A DNA stretch of 64,000 nucleotides from Sulfitobacter pontiacus (GTDB lineage Bacteria > Pseudomonadota > Alphaproteobacteria > Rhodobacterales > Rhodobacteraceae). Location: NCBI RefSeq assembly GCF_040790665.1, contig NZ_CP160850.1:186001-250000 (forward strand), given 5' to 3'. The position numbers and the translations under genes are program-made. How positions within the stretch are numbered: the stretch's first letter is position 1; the number at the start of each line of letters is the position of its first letter. Positions 7,564 to 16,820 of this stretch are shown piece after piece. Under the pieces are notes generated by a model, which ran no database searches, had not been told where the DNA came from, and saw nothing but the letters and a program-made list of their open reading frames with translations.

Positions 7564-9534
7564 TCAGAAGATGAAGGACTCGCGATGACGTCGCCCGTCT
7601 TCGACGTTTAGTGTGCTGAGGGTTGCTTCGCTCCACCTCATTAACGCATCGGGTCCGCACATATAGACCTCTCGCTTGTCGAGTGCGGAGATGGATTGGA
7701 TATCTTCAACCCGCGCGCGACGTTCTTTGATCTGCAGCGCATCCTCAGAAAATGCCAGACACAGATCCTCCCGTGCAGATTTTGCGACCAATGTATCATC
7801 GCCAATGCTTTGAAACGCCACAATGCGCAGTTTCACATTGGCTGGGCCAGGACCAATTTGCCGGACAAAATGCTTCAGAACTTTGATGTCATCACCATGA
7901 CCAGAAAACAGGAGGACGATGTCGGTCGTTGTTTGCGGGTGAGCGTTCGCCAGTTGGAGGATACCGTCCCACATCGCCATAAATGGTGTAATGCCGACAC
8001 CGCCCGCGATCCAGAGCATCTTGGATGAAACACTTGGAGGAGCATTCTGAGTACCCGGCATAAAGCATGTAAAGCCTGCACCAGAACCTTTGAACTCAAC
8101 CGGCAGCCTTTGTTCGATAAGTTTGTAAGCGTTGGCGTGAAGAACATTGGACATCAAGCCGCCCGGTTTCCTTTTGACGGTGACGCTCACCTGATTGGTG
8201 GCAGCAAACTCGTTGCTGCCAGGGTCGAAAACGGGCGTATTCGAAATCGTCCAAGTTCGCACGTAGTCTTCGTTGACCAGCTGCGGATTGGCTTCGTTCA
8301 TATGGCTGTATCCCGAGCCCAAAAGGTTTGAGAAGTCGAAGACACCGAACCCGCCGGGCAATGGCGTACTGACAGGCTGTGACAGTTCGAAATTGAAAGT
8401 CTTGATGCTCTCAGAAAGCGTTTCTGTCGATGCGAGTGTGGCTGTGATGGGGGTTTCGGTTTCGTGAGCAACCAGTACATGCCCCATTTCTTGCATTTCC
8501 CGACGCAGGAGCTTGACCGGCGGGTTATACGGCGAGAACTGCTCTTGAGATGTTAACTTGAGGTTTAGACCGTCTTTAACAAAGACGGCACCTGTCACTT
8601 TGATACGCGTGAGCAGGCTCACGCGTGGAATAAGTGCTTCTGCATCGTCATCAAGCAAGTTTTCGGCATCCCCCGTAATGTAAAGGACACTGCCTGTCGT
8701 GAAATCTGGAAAAACGAGTCCGACTTGTGGATCCGTCTCGATATTTCCCAAAGACTGATAGAAGCGATTGCCAGAATGGTCGGGCAAAACCAGATACGTC
8801 GTGATGTCATCACCATTGGCGTCTTCGTAGATGCGGGTAAAACCCGGTGCGCCGCCGCGGTGATTGACGCCCATGTCGGTCTTGATGCCAGAACTGGCCT
8901 CATCTGCAATGTGCTTTGTCGCCAAAAACACCGTGCTGGCTTGGTCCACAACGGCTTTGGCGGCATCCGGCAAAGCGGCGGTGTGGGTTTCAAAGCTGTC
9001 ATACACGAGGCCTGCACTGCGTTTTTCATACGCCAACTCACGCACGGTAATATATTTGGGACAGTTTCCCAGATGTTGATCGGACGCCAAGTGCAGGCTA
9101 ATTTTTCCGCTCTCTTCAACCGATGCCGCACTAATTTGTCCGGCGATTTTGTTGCGCCGGCGATTGCTGAAATCGACCCCTACGCCGGCAAAGAGTTTCT
9201 GTGCATGGCCAGCGATTGGATTCTGTATCAATGCCCGCGCGAAGGGATCGTATGGGTTGCTTTCGGCAACAACCTCCATTGTGTTTTGATCGGAAATTTT
9301 GATGTCTACCGACGGGTCACTCTCCGATCGTGTAACCAGAAGGCTCACCCAAGGCCGCCCGTCGTGATCCAGTGTCGCGAGCGGCAAATAAGGCAGTTCA
9401 GCAAAGAAATCCGCGTGCTGCTGTGGCATGTCAGGGGCGATGTACTGGGGAATGGAGGAGATCATTTCCTTGGGCGTATTGCGCCGCTCCTGAAGCCGCA
9501 GCTCGCCTTTGTGCGATTTATGAATCTGGGCCAT
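7564..9534 (-). CDS. PNPOx-like domain fused to a flavin/NAD(P)H reductase
   Basis: A 656-residue two-part protein. Residues about 30-320 form a duplicated pyridoxamine-phosphate-oxidase-like split barrel (LPLATLDHDGRPWVSLLV; GAPGFTRIY). Residues about 360-656 form a ferredoxin-NADP-reductase module with a flavin motif (RTWTISN), a nucleotide-binding loop (WIAGGVGITPFMAMWD) and a C-terminal YMCGPDALM. It ends in ESFIF with no C-terminal 2Fe-2S domain, unlike many relatives. The frame opens at a TTG (9546), but the ATG at 9534 (MAQIHKSHKG) seems the better start. Likely a cytosolic flavin-dependent oxidoreductase; the substrate is unknown. Confidence 0.75.
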   Translation of the reverse strand: MAQIHKSHKGELRLQERRNTPKEMISSIPQYIAPDMPQQHADFFAELPYLPLATLDHDGRPWVSLLVTRSESDPSVDIKISDQNTMEVVAESNPYDPFARALIQNPIAGHAQKLFAGVGVDFSNRRRNKIAGQISAASVEESGKISLHLASDQHLGNCPKYITVRELAYEKRSAGLVYDSFETHTAALPDAAKAVVDQASTVFLATKHIADEASSGIKTDMGVNHRGGAPGFTRIYEDANGDDITTYLVLPDHSGNRFYQSLGNIETDPQVGLVFPDFTTGSVLYITGDAENLLDDDAEALIPRVSLLTRIKVTGAVFVKDGLNLKLTSQEQFSPYNPPVKLLRREMQEMGHVLVAHETETPITATLASTETLSESIKTFNFELSQPVSTPLPGGFGVFDFSNLLGSGYSHMNEANPQLVNEDYVRTWTISNTPVFDPGSNEFAATNQVSVTVKRKPGGLMSNVLHANAYKLIEQRLPVEFKGSGAGFTCFMPGTQNAPPSVSSKMLWIAGGVGITPFMAMWDGILQLANAHPQTTTDIVLLFSGHGDDIKVLKHFVRQIGPGPANVKLRIVAFQSIGDDTLVAKSAREDLCLAFSEDALQIKERRARVEDIQSISALDKREVYMCGPDALMRWSEATLSTLNVEDGRRHRESFIF

Positions 9535-9705
9535 TTCGTGTTCCAATCGTTCGTCTGAAAAGCGGTCGTGTTGCGGTGTTTGCGCTGACGCCTTTCTTTA
9601 GGACTGAAAGGCGTCAGCGGTTACTGGTGTTACGGCGTCAGCGCTATAGCCCCAGATCGCTTAAACCCGGATGGCGCGGGGCTTCGGATGTCATGGCCGC
9701 CCCCC

Positions 9706-10329
9706 TTATTCAGCCGCAAGGCCAACAGCGGTTGCTGGCATGGCCTGAAACCCGGGCAGGGCTTCGAAACGGGCGAGCCATGCGCGGACATTCGGGTAGG
9801 GGTCAAGCGAGACGTTCCCCTCGGGCGCATGGGCGGTATAGGAATAATTCGCCACATCGGCGATTGTCGGGCGATCGCCAACCAACCAATCGCGACCTTC
9901 CAGCCCATGTTCCAGTTTTTGCATTGCCTTGGTCGCTGTTGCATCGGCGAAATCTACGTCCAAGGGCGCGCCGAAAACGGTGATCAGACGTGCGGCACAG
10001 GACCCGAAGGCAACTTCGCCTGCCGCAAGTGTCAGCCAGCGTTGAACATTGGCCTCATCGATCGGAGTGCTTGGCATCCAGTCCGGCGCATATGTCCGTG
10101 CGAGGTAGACGAGGATTGCGTTGGAATCCGATACGGTTACATCGCCATCTTGCAAGACGGGGACCTGCCCGTTCGGGTTCATGGCCAGAAACTCAGGCGA
10201 CTTATGCGCACCATTTGCCAGATCTACGGGAACTTCCTCATGTGCGATCCCTGCGAGTTTCGCAAACACCAAGGCTCGGTGGGCGTGACCTGATTTTGCG
10301 AAATGGTGAATGCGAACGGCGTTTGACAT
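9706..10329 (-). CDS. Glutathione S-transferase family protein
   Basis: A 207-residue GST. The N-terminal thioredoxin-like domain (about 1-80) has the glutathione-binding segment NPNGQVPVLQDGDVTVSDSN with the conserved cis-Pro and Ser-Asn pair; the helical C-terminal domain follows (about 90-200). It conjugates glutathione to electrophiles or acts as a glutathione-dependent reductase. It is divergent from the LysR gene at 10438 across a 108-bp gap, which suggests control by that regulator. The flavoenzyme gene starts about 170 bp downstream on the same strand. Confidence 0.85.
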   Translation of the reverse strand: MSNAVRIHHFAKSGHAHRALVFAKLAGIAHEEVPVDLANGAHKSPEFLAMNPNGQVPVLQDGDVTVSDSNAILVYLARTYAPDWMPSTPIDEANVQRWLTLAAGEVAFGSCAARLITVFGAPLDVDFADATATKAMQKLEHGLEGRDWLVGDRPTIADVANYSYTAHAPEGNVSLDPYPNVRAWLARFEALPGFQAMPATAVGLAAE

Positions 10330-10437
10330 CGGTGTCTCCAGTCATTTTTCAAGATATGTGCAAGCCCTACCAGTTGCGCATTCCGGTGATAATTGTCTAA
10401 ATTGGCGTATATTTAAGCCCTGATAGGGCGCAATGAG

Positions 10438-11343
10438 ATGGATAAAATCGACCGGATGCGGGCCTTTGCGCTTGTCGCCAAGAACGCCTCTTTCACGATT
10501 GCCGCGCAGCGTATGGGGCGATCTGCGCGATTGGTCAGCAAATATGTTGCTGATCTGGAAAACGCGCTTGGGGTGCAGTTGCTTAATCGCACGACGCGGA
10601 GTGTCTCTTTGACGGACGCTGGTGCGACATATCTTGCGCTATGTGAGCCGCTTCTTGATGGCTTTGACGAGTTGGAGGAGAGGGTCAGACACGATCAGAC
10701 CTCGCTCAGGGGGGCGATACATATTTCGGCCCCCACTGGGTTCGGAGCTTTGCGGCTGACGCCGTCGCTGGCAAGGTTCGGGGCGAAACACCCCAATGTG
10801 GACCTTAATTTGCAATTCTCTGACCGCCGCGTGTCGATCATTGAGGAGGGCTTTGACCTCGCCATCAGGATTGGCCCGATGCGCGACAGCTCGCTCAAGG
10901 TACGGCAACTGGGCCCGATGCCGTTGGTCGTATGTGCGTCGCCCGCCTATCTGGAGCGCACCGGAACGCCGGACCATCCGCGGGCGCTGGCCACGCATGA
11001 GTGTATTCTTGACGGGAACATGACCGAGCCGACCATCTGGAGGTTTGATATCAATGGCCAGGAAGAGGCTGTTCCGGTCCGCGGGCGTTTTCGCATGAAC
11101 GCGCCCGCAGCTGCAGCCCGGCTTGCCGCAACAGGCGCTGCAATTGCCCGTTGCCCCGCCTACACGGTAGCGGATGCCTTCACATCCGGTGATCTGGTGG
11201 AGCTTTTCGCCGAGCATCGGGTTTCGCCCTATGCCGTTGCTGCGCTCTTCCCCCAGAATAGGCGCCTTACCACGCGGGTGCGGGCGCTTATTGACCATCT
11301 CGCGGATGATCCGGAGCTTTGTTCAGATAGCGCCAAGACCTGA
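10438..11343 (+). CDS. LysR-family transcriptional regulator
   Basis: A 301-residue LysR protein: helix-turn-helix at about residues 5-60 (FTIAAQRMGRSARLVSKYV) and an effector-binding domain to the end, containing HPNVDLNLQFSDR and GFDLAIRIG, typical of the CrgA/AaeR-like branch. The ATG at 10438 is used. It is divergent from the GST gene and convergent with the next LysR gene, whose stop is 6 bp away. The likely target is the GST/flavoenzyme pair; this is inferred from position. Confidence 0.85.
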   Translation: MDKIDRMRAFALVAKNASFTIAAQRMGRSARLVSKYVADLENALGVQLLNRTTRSVSLTDAGATYLALCEPLLDGFDELEERVRHDQTSLRGAIHISAPTGFGALRLTPSLARFGAKHPNVDLNLQFSDRRVSIIEEGFDLAIRIGPMRDSSLKVRQLGPMPLVVCASPAYLERTGTPDHPRALATHECILDGNMTEPTIWRFDINGQEEAVPVRGRFRMNAPAAAARLAATGAAIARCPAYTVADAFTSGDLVELFAEHRVSPYAVAALFPQNRRLTTRVRALIDHLADDPELCSDSAKT

Positions 11344-11349
11344 CTTGCG

Positions 11350-12237
11350 CTACGCCTTTGCCATATCGACGAAAGCTCTGAGCCGGCGCGTCATGTTCCG
11401 CTTGCTGCGGTAATTCAAGGAATAGCGCGGAAGCTGTCCCACATGGCCGCTGAGAACTTCGGTCAGGCCACCTTTTTCCAGATGAGGCAGGGCTATTTCC
11501 CTGTACAGATACGCAAGACCAAGCCCTTGCTGTGCATAGGTCAGAAGCGACCGCATATCGTTCGCCACCATGCGCGGTTTCGGCTGCATCGTGTACATGC
11601 CCTCCGGCCCGTCGAACCCCCACGGGGCCAGATGAGCGCCCGAGCCAAAGGCATAGCAGATTGCATCGTGCTTCAGGATATCGCGCGGATGCGCAGGTGT
11701 CCCCTTTCCCGCAAGGTACTCGGCCGAACCGACGATGGTCATTTCCAGCTCTGGTCCAACAGAGACAGCATATGTATCTGGTCCAAGCAACGTGTTTGAA
11801 CGGATCGCGGCGTCGATGCCTGACGTCAGAAGATCGACCTTTTTGTCATCATAGATGACTTCAACATCGACCGTCGGAAATGCAGTCGCGAAACGTGCGA
11901 CCAGATCATCCAGAAAGAAGGGGCCAGCGCTGTAGGGGGCCGAAAGCCTCAAGGTGCCTGCGACCTCGTCCTTCTGCGCGTGGATGTCATCCAGCGCATC
12001 TTCCAGATCCACAATGGCGGGCAGGCTCTTATCATAGAGCTGTTCGCCTGCGCGTGTCAGCACGACGGAGCGTGATGACCGTTCAAACAGACGTACACCC
12101 AGACGGTCCTCGAACCGTTGGATGGCCTCGCTCACCGAGGCGGGGGCTTGCTGAAGATGCTCGGCCGCTGCACGGAAGCCGCCGCGGCGCGCGACTTCGA
12201 CAAAAACACGAATGTCACCAAAGCTGCTACGGGTCAT
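11350..12237 (-). CDS. LysR-family transcriptional regulator
   Basis: A 295-residue LysR regulator of the same branch as its neighbour (GGFRAAAEHLQQAPASVSEAI in the helix-turn-helix; VDLLTSGIDAAIRS in the effector domain). The ATG is at 12237. It is divergent from the SnoaL-like gene (12383) over a 145-bp gap, which probably carries the shared operator. The tail-to-tail arrangement with the LysR gene at 10438 leaves only 6 bp between stops. Confidence 0.85.
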   Translation of the reverse strand: MTRSSFGDIRVFVEVARRGGFRAAAEHLQQAPASVSEAIQRFEDRLGVRLFERSSRSVVLTRAGEQLYDKSLPAIVDLEDALDDIHAQKDEVAGTLRLSAPYSAGPFFLDDLVARFATAFPTVDVEVIYDDKKVDLLTSGIDAAIRSNTLLGPDTYAVSVGPELEMTIVGSAEYLAGKGTPAHPRDILKHDAICYAFGSGAHLAPWGFDGPEGMYTMQPKPRMVANDMRSLLTYAQQGLGLAYLYREIALPHLEKGGLTEVLSGHVGQLPRYSLNYRSKRNMTRRLRAFVDMAKA

Positions 12238-12382
12238 TGTTCTCTTTTCCGATCACTGTGTCAAGTTAAAGTGGGGTTATCCTTACGATACCAGCCACCT
12301 ACATTTTCAGCAACATGGAAATGAAAACGCAAAGATCAGGTCGATGACCGGGCCTTCAATCAACAGACCAAGGAGCAAGACA

Positions 12383-12769
12383 ATGACAGTACTTGAAGAA
12401 ATCCAAGCCGCCATCGCTGAGTGGAACACTGGCCTCGACAATGGTGACATCGAACGGATGGTGGCCTCGTGCCATCCCGAGGTGATGACGGTGAACGAAC
12501 GCCAGCCTGTCACAACAGGCACGCAGGCGATCCGCGCAAAGTACAACCCGCGTATCGCCGCCGCAGAAATCACCTCTGGTTATGATATCGAAGACCTACA
12601 GGAATACGGCGACACTGTCATCGTATCGGGCCGTTTCTACGGCACGATGAAGATGCACGACACAGGCGAGGTCAAGACGCCCGAGGGCCGCTTGGTGCTT
12701 GGCTATAAGCGCGACAAAACCGGCGCCTGGAAGATGTTCCTCGACATGGACAACAACGGCCCGGCGTAG
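12383..12769 (+). CDS. SnoaL/NTF2-like protein
   Basis: A 128-residue protein of the NTF2-like fold, recognised from the SnoaL-type pattern AIAEWNTGLDNGDIERMVAS, the middle VTTGTQAIRAKY and the ending GAWKMFLDMDNN. The ATG at 12383 follows AGGAG by 8 bases. Members are small isomerases, hydrolases or ligand-binding proteins; no catalytic pair can be assigned here. It is probably controlled by the divergent LysR regulator. The left end of an IS3-type element begins 8 bp after its stop, so whatever followed it in the operon may have been displaced. Confidence 0.7.
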   Translation: MTVLEEIQAAIAEWNTGLDNGDIERMVASCHPEVMTVNERQPVTTGTQAIRAKYNPRIAAAEITSGYDIEDLQEYGDTVIVSGRFYGTMKMHDTGEVKTPEGRLVLGYKRDKTGAWKMFLDMDNNGPA

Positions 12770-12777
12770 GCCGTTAC

Positions 12778-12804
12778 TGAACCGCCCCGGGTTTACCGGA
12801 GAGT
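12778..12804 (+). repeat. Left terminal inverted repeat of the IS3-type element
   Basis: This 27-bp repeat is the exact reverse complement of 13873-13899. It starts with TGA, consistent with IS3-family ends (TG...CA). Confidence 0.85.
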
Positions 12805-12827
12805 AAAACTCTCAAAGGATGAGCCCT

Positions 12828-13198
12828 ATGACCAAGCAGAGATTCACCCCCGCCTATCCTGCCGAGCTTCGCGAACGCGGTGTTCGGCTTTTCCGAGAGA
12901 ACCGTGCTGATTATGCCAGCGACACGGCAGCCTATAAGGCGATTGCGCCGCAGCTTGGCTGTTCACCGGACAGCTTGCGCGTCTGGTGTCAGCAGGCCGA
13001 ACGCGATGCCGGGCAACGGGCCGGGCTGACAAGTGCCCAGAAAGATCGGAGTGAGCCATTGGAACGCCATTGGTCCGAGAGACAATGGCGAACGAACTTG
13101 AGCGTGAGGTCCGTGAACTGTGCCAGGCCAACGAGATCCTGAAGAAGGCCAGCGCATATTTCGCGGCGGCGGAGCTCGACCGCCCGTTCCGCAAATGA
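12828..13198 (+). pseudogene. IS3-family orfA, frame disrupted by a short insertion
   Basis: The N-terminus (RFTPAYPAELRERGVRLF, then CSPDSLRVWCQQAERDAG) is an IS3 OrfA helix-turn-helix. After AQKDR the reading frame is thrown off by about 38-41 extra bases (13050-13090). The expected coiled-coil end ([20 protein letters not shown] ... RPFRK) then resumes from 13091 in another frame, ending at the TGA at 13196-13198. The intact gene would have met orfB at the ATGA overlap at 13195. The ATG at 12828 is preceded by AAAGG. Confidence 0.75.
13050..13090 (+). repeat. Short stem-loop insertion in orfA, copy 1
   Basis: This segment interrupts orfA and shares GCCATTGGTCCGAG (13066-13079) with a second insertion in orfB. 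It contains CCATTG (13067-13072) and CAATGG (13083-13088), which can form a 6-bp stem. Confidence 0.55.
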
Positions 13199-13858
13199 TC
13201 GCGTTCATCGACAATCATCGTGGCGTCTTTGGTGTCGGGCTGATCTGCCGGGTCTTGGGGGTCGCACCATCGACATATTACGCCTTCAAGGCCGTGGAGC
13301 GTGATCCGGACCTGGCATCGGACCGGGCTAGGCAGGATCAGCTGGACATGGCCGCCATCAAGCAGGCATTCGGTAGCATCCGGGGCCGGTATGGCGCGCG
13401 CAAGGTCTGGCATCAACTGCGCCGCAGCGGACATGACATCGCCCGCTGCACGGTGGAGCGGCTGATGAAGATCATGACATTACAAGGTGTTGTCCGTGGC
13501 AAGAAGGTGATCACGACCAACCCCGATACAGCCCAACCCTGCCCGGCTGACAAGGTGAACCGGGCCTTCGTCGCCGATATGCCGAACCGGCTCTGGGGTC
13601 GTTCATTGTGGTGCCATTGGTCCGAGCCCAATGGACGACGATTTCACCTATGTCTCAAGCTGGCAGGGTATGGTCTATGTCGCCTTCGTGATCGACGTCT
13701 TCGCCCGCAAGATCGTCGGCCAGGTCGAGTGGGAAACACTGAAGTGGGTCGACTGGTATAACAACACTCGACTGCACAGCGCCATCGGCTACGTCACGCC
13801 GCAAGAAGCAGAGGAAGTATTCTACGAAACCTTGAACGCTGCCGAAAAAGCAGCTTAA
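13195..13858 (+). pseudogene. IS3-family orfB (DDE transposase), frameshifted and deleted
   Basis: The frame starts at 13195 ([20 protein letters not shown]) and matches IS3 OrfB through VADMPNRLW. A 37-bp insertion (about 13598-13634) then shifts the frame, which resumes as DDFTYVSSWQGMVYVAFVID in the 13631-13858 frame. Just after FARKIVG the sequence jumps to VEWETLKWVDWYNNTRLHS, so about 100 codons containing the second Asp and the Glu of the DDE triad are missing. It cannot encode an active transposase. Confidence 0.8.
13598..13634 (+). repeat. Short stem-loop insertion in orfB, copy 2
   Basis: This segment interrupts orfB between the NRLW and DDFTYV codons. It shares the 14-mer GCCATTGGTCCGAG (13613-13626) with copy 1 and has the same CCATTG (13614-13619) / CAATGG (13629-13634) stem. 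Aligned to copy 1 it is similar over most of its length. Confidence 0.55.
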
Positions 13859-13872
13859 TCATTGAACCAGAA

Positions 13873-13899
13873 ACTCTCCGGTAAACCCGGGGCGGTTCA
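13873..13899 (-). repeat. Right terminal inverted repeat of the IS3-type element
   Basis: Exact reverse complement of 12778-12804. It begins 15 bp after the orfB stop codon. Confidence 0.85.
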
Positions 13900-14282
13900 C
13901 CACTGGCCGCTCTCTTGGCGGCGGCGCGCGTGGCCTTGGGGCTGACGTTACTCTTCGTCCGGCCTGATCCGAGCGCGCCGCCCCATACCGACGATCGCGC
14001 TCTGCGCGGGGGGGCTGATAGTTGTATTCTCAGGCCTCTGGTTTTGACAGATTTATTGTAGTTGCTGCTGGCCTAGAAGATACACGTTAAACTGGGCGTA
14101 CATCTGTCCGAACGAATGGGATCACGATCAAGCCCGGAGACATTTGTGGCTAATCCCTCGGCTTTGCAACGACACGGCTTACGGCCAAATTTAAATCCAA
14201 GACACGTATGAAAATTGACCTTACAATTTTGCAAAAGCAGCAGTTCCGCGATCAGCAAGGCGATCCGGATAAGGTTTGTCGC
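13900..14282. other. Intergenic region after the IS3-type element
   Basis: 383 bp with no supported gene. A short frame starting near 14210 (MKIDLTILQKQQFRDQQGDP) is interrupted soon after it enters the cupin gene and has no family match that I recognise. No clear hairpin or repeat was found. Confidence 0.4.
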
Positions 14283-14630
14283 TCAGTCGACAAACGTCAC
14301 CGGGCGTTCCCACTGGATCAGGACGGTACATCCATCCACTGACCAGACCTCATGTTCGCTTCCTTTCGGATTCAGCACGACATCCCCGGCGCGATACCGC
14401 CCATGGTCATCGCTTTGGCTGCCGGACAGGACGATGATCACCTCCAACCCTTGATGGCGATGACGGGGAACAGAGGCACCGGGGGCGTAGCGCAGCAAGG
14501 CGACGTCCGGACCACCGCGGCCAAGGTGGCAAATCTCGACGCCTTCGCGGAAGGGCTCGAACGTCATGTTTTGCCAACCGTCGGGCACGAGCCCCCGAAA
14601 CACGTTTGGTGATGGCAGACCCTCAGCCAT
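14283..14630 (-). CDS. Cupin-domain protein
   Basis: A 115-residue single-domain cupin. The metal-binding motif is visible: G-(X)5-HRH-(X)3-E as [20 protein letters not shown], followed by the second motif [20 protein letters not shown]. It resembles the ChrR-like cupins. Its start overlaps the stop of the preceding cysteine hydrolase by 8 bases, making it the last gene of the minus-strand operon that starts at 21671. Its role could be metabolite sensing or a small isomerase or hydrolase activity; the sequence does not decide. Confidence 0.7.
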   Translation of the reverse strand: MAEGLPSPNVFRGLVPDGWQNMTFEPFREGVEICHLGRGGPDVALLRYAPGASVPRHRHQGLEVIIVLSGSQSDDHGRYRAGDVVLNPKGSEHEVWSVDGCTVLIQWERPVTFVD

Positions 14631-15288
14631 TGATCGCTCCTAGAATTGTATCCGTATCGGTTGCCCAGCCGACGATACCCCCTTGGGCGACGATCATCTC
14701 TATCGCGGCAGCTTTGAAGCTTGGGAAATAGCTTTCGGTGGCATCGGTAGCCAAGAGGCATTCAAACCCGCGATCATTGGCCTCGCGCATCGTGGTTTGT
14801 ACGCAAACCTCGGTCGTGACACCTGCGCAGACAAGCTGGGTGATCCCCCGTGCGGCAAGCTGATCGCCGAGGTCTGTGGCGTAGAAGGCACCTTTGCCGG
14901 GTTTGTCGATGACGGGTTCATCGGGCAGCGGGGTCAGCGCGGGGATGATCTCGCAACCGGGCGCGCCTGCGATCAACACACGGCCCATGGGCCCCGCGTC
15001 CCCGATGCGCAGCGCAGGCGCACCGCGCAGACGTTTGGCAGGCGGGCAATCGGACAGATCGGGGCGGTGTGCTTCGCGGGTGTGGAAGATCGGCAAGCCA
15101 GCGGTGCGAAAGCCTGCAAGCAGCCGCGCAACCGTGGGCACGATTGCCTGCAGCGGGCGGACATCGTTGCCGAGGCTTGCACCAAAGCCACCCGGTTCGA
15201 CAAAATCGCGCTGCATGTCGATAATGACCAGCGCAACCCGATCACGGGCAAGCGGAAAATCGAAAGGTCGGGCGGGGATCTGTGTCAT
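14623..15288 (-). CDS. Isochorismatase-fold cysteine hydrolase, candidate triuret/biuret-type amidohydrolase
   Basis: A 221-residue cysteine hydrolase. The triad is readable as Asp24 (VIIDMQRDF), Lys129 ([10 protein letters not shown]) and Cys162 ([20 protein letters not shown]), with Gln202 in AQGG matching a glutamine also present in the biuret hydrolase encoded at 16817. It is clearly related to that protein but distinct. Because it shares an operon with biuret hydrolase-like, formamidase and importer genes and a regulon with allophanate hydrolase, triuret hydrolase (TrtA-like) is a reasonable hypothesis; ureidoacrylate-type amidases are alternatives. It has ATGA overlap with the ABC ATPase gene. 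Confidence 0.7.
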   Translation of the reverse strand: MTQIPARPFDFPLARDRVALVIIDMQRDFVEPGGFGASLGNDVRPLQAIVPTVARLLAGFRTAGLPIFHTREAHRPDLSDCPPAKRLRGAPALRIGDAGPMGRVLIAGAPGCEIIPALTPLPDEPVIDKPGKGAFYATDLGDQLAARGITQLVCAGVTTEVCVQTTMREANDRGFECLLATDATESYFPSFKAAAIEMIVAQGGIVGWATDTDTILGAING

Positions 15289-16820
15289 GCGGCATGCCCT
15301 GCCATATGCTGCCCGATCTCTGTCAGATCTGCCGCGGCGGCGGTGGTTTCAAAGGCAATGCGCCCTTCTGACATGACCAATATGCGGTCAGAAAGCTCCA
15401 TGATCTCGTCAAGGTCCTCGCTGATCAGCAGCACTGCCGTGCCGTTATTGCGGGCTTCGATGATGCGGTCGCGAATGGCGGAGACCGCGCCAAAATCCAG
15501 CCCGAAACAGGGATTTGATATGATCAGCGCATTCACCTCGCCGGTCAGCTCGCGCCCCAGAACAGCTCTCTGTACGTTCCCGCCCGACAGCGAAGCGATA
15601 CGGGCATCGGGCGAGGTTGTCTTGACGTTGAACTCGGCAATCAGCCGATCGGCATTGCGCGCCATATCTTTGCGATTGCACCAGAAGGCAGGCCGGCCGT
15701 TGCGCCCGACATCGAACATCTTGAATGCAAGGTTATCGGCGACGCTCATCTTGGGGGCGCAGGCATTGCGCAGGGGTTCTTCGGGCAGGTAGCGGATTTT
15801 ATGCTGCCGCGCCTCTGCCCGTGTGGCGGTATAGCGGGTGCCGTTTGCCCGTATCTCTCCGGCTTGAAGACGACGCTGACCTGTCAGGATTTCCATCAGC
15901 TCCATCTGGCCGTTACCCGAGATGCCAGCGATTCCCAGAACCTCGCCGGAATGCAGGGTAACGTTGTCGATCTGGATGCTGTTCAACCCGCTGCGGTCTT
16001 GTGCCCGAATGCCGTTGAGATGCAGCACAGGCTTGCGTGCCGTATCAACGCGAACACGCGGATTGTGTACAGGCGCTTTGCCCATCATGGCGGCGCTCAT
16101 GTCTTCCACGCTCATCTCGGAAACTGCGCCACCGGCGACGTATTTACCGTGGCGCAAGATCGTGACGTGATCGGCAAATGCCGTCACCTCGCGGAACTTG
16201 TGCGAGATCATGAGGACAGTCAGCGCGCCCGCGTCCGTCATAGCGCGGATATGGCCAAGAACCTCATCTGCCTCGGCAGGGGTCAGCACGGATGTCGGCT
16301 CGTCTAGGATCAGAAATCGATTGCCAAGGTAGAGCTGTTTGATGATCTCGAGCTTTTGCTTTTCGCCTGCAGCAAGCTGGCTCACCGGTCGGTCGAGCGG
16401 CACGTGGAATGGCATCGTCGCCATGAAGGACCGAAGCGACTGATGTTCTTGCGCCCAGTCGATAACGCTTGGGGTGTCGGTGCGGCTGATCACGAGGTTT
16501 TCTGCACCGGTCAGCGCGGGCACGAGGGTAAAGTGCTGATAGACCATTCCCAGCCCCAGCGATTGCGCGACCTTCGGATCGGTCATAAAGGCCTGCGCCC
16601 CGTCCACGATCATCTCGCCCCGTGTCGCGCGGTTAAACCCCATGAGGCATTTCACCAACGTCGATTTCCCAGCACCGTTTTCGCCCAACAACACATGGAA
16701 GCTGCCCGCCGGTATTTTGAGAGAGACATCGTCGAGCGCTGTGAAGTCGCCAAAGCGCATGGTCATGCCGATGGCTTCGACGCTGATGGCATCGCCAGAC
16801 GTACGCGCATGCACTGTCAT
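15285..16820 (-). CDS. ABC transporter ATP-binding protein, BMP/simple sugar-nucleoside type
   Basis: A 511-residue duplicated ABC ATPase. The first half carries an intact Walker A (GENGAGKST, residues 46-54), signature ([11 protein letters not shown]) and Walker B ([12 protein letters not shown]). The second half has a Walker A-like loop ([11 protein letters not shown]) lacking the Lys-Ser/Thr, so only one site is probably fully active, as is usual in this family. It energises the two permeases encoded at 18516 and 19442 with the BMP-type binding protein at 20550. The neighbours on both sides are cysteine hydrolases, overlapping by 4 bases each. Confidence 0.9.
   Translation of the reverse strand: MTVHARTSGDAISVEAIGMTMRFGDFTALDDVSLKIPAGSFHVLLGENGAGKSTLVKCLMGFNRATRGEMIVDGAQAFMTDPKVAQSLGLGMVYQHFTLVPALTGAENLVISRTDTPSVIDWAQEHQSLRSFMATMPFHVPLDRPVSQLAAGEKQKLEIIKQLYLGNRFLILDEPTSVLTPAEADEVLGHIRAMTDAGALTVLMISHKFREVTAFADHVTILRHGKYVAGGAVSEMSVEDMSAAMMGKAPVHNPRVRVDTARKPVLHLNGIRAQDRSGLNSIQIDNVTLHSGEVLGIAGISGNGQMELMEILTGQRRLQAGEIRANGTRYTATRAEARQHKIRYLPEEPLRNACAPKMSVADNLAFKMFDVGRNGRPAFWCNRKDMARNADRLIAEFNVKTTSPDARIASLSGGNVQRAVLGRELTGEVNALIISNPCFGLDFGAVSAIRDRIIEARNNGTAVLLISEDLDEIMELSDRILVMSEGRIAFETTAAAADLTEIGQHMAGHAA

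Larger units (their letters stand above)
12778..13899 (+). mobile_element. IS3-family element (IS51-like), internally deleted
   Basis: A 1122-bp element bounded by perfect 27-bp inverted repeats at 12778-12804 and 13873-13899 (outermost bases TGAACCGCCCCGGG). It encodes IS3-type orfA and orfB, but orfB lacks about 100 codons including two of the three DDE residues, and both genes carry a short stem-loop insertion. No direct target duplication is visible next to the ends (TTAC on the left, CCAC on the right). The element is therefore non-autonomous, although its ends are intact. Confidence 0.85.

Noticed and set aside
12778..13899. Target-site duplication for the IS3-type element
   Set aside because: Bases flanking the two ends (TTAC and CCAC) do not match, so no duplication can be claimed.
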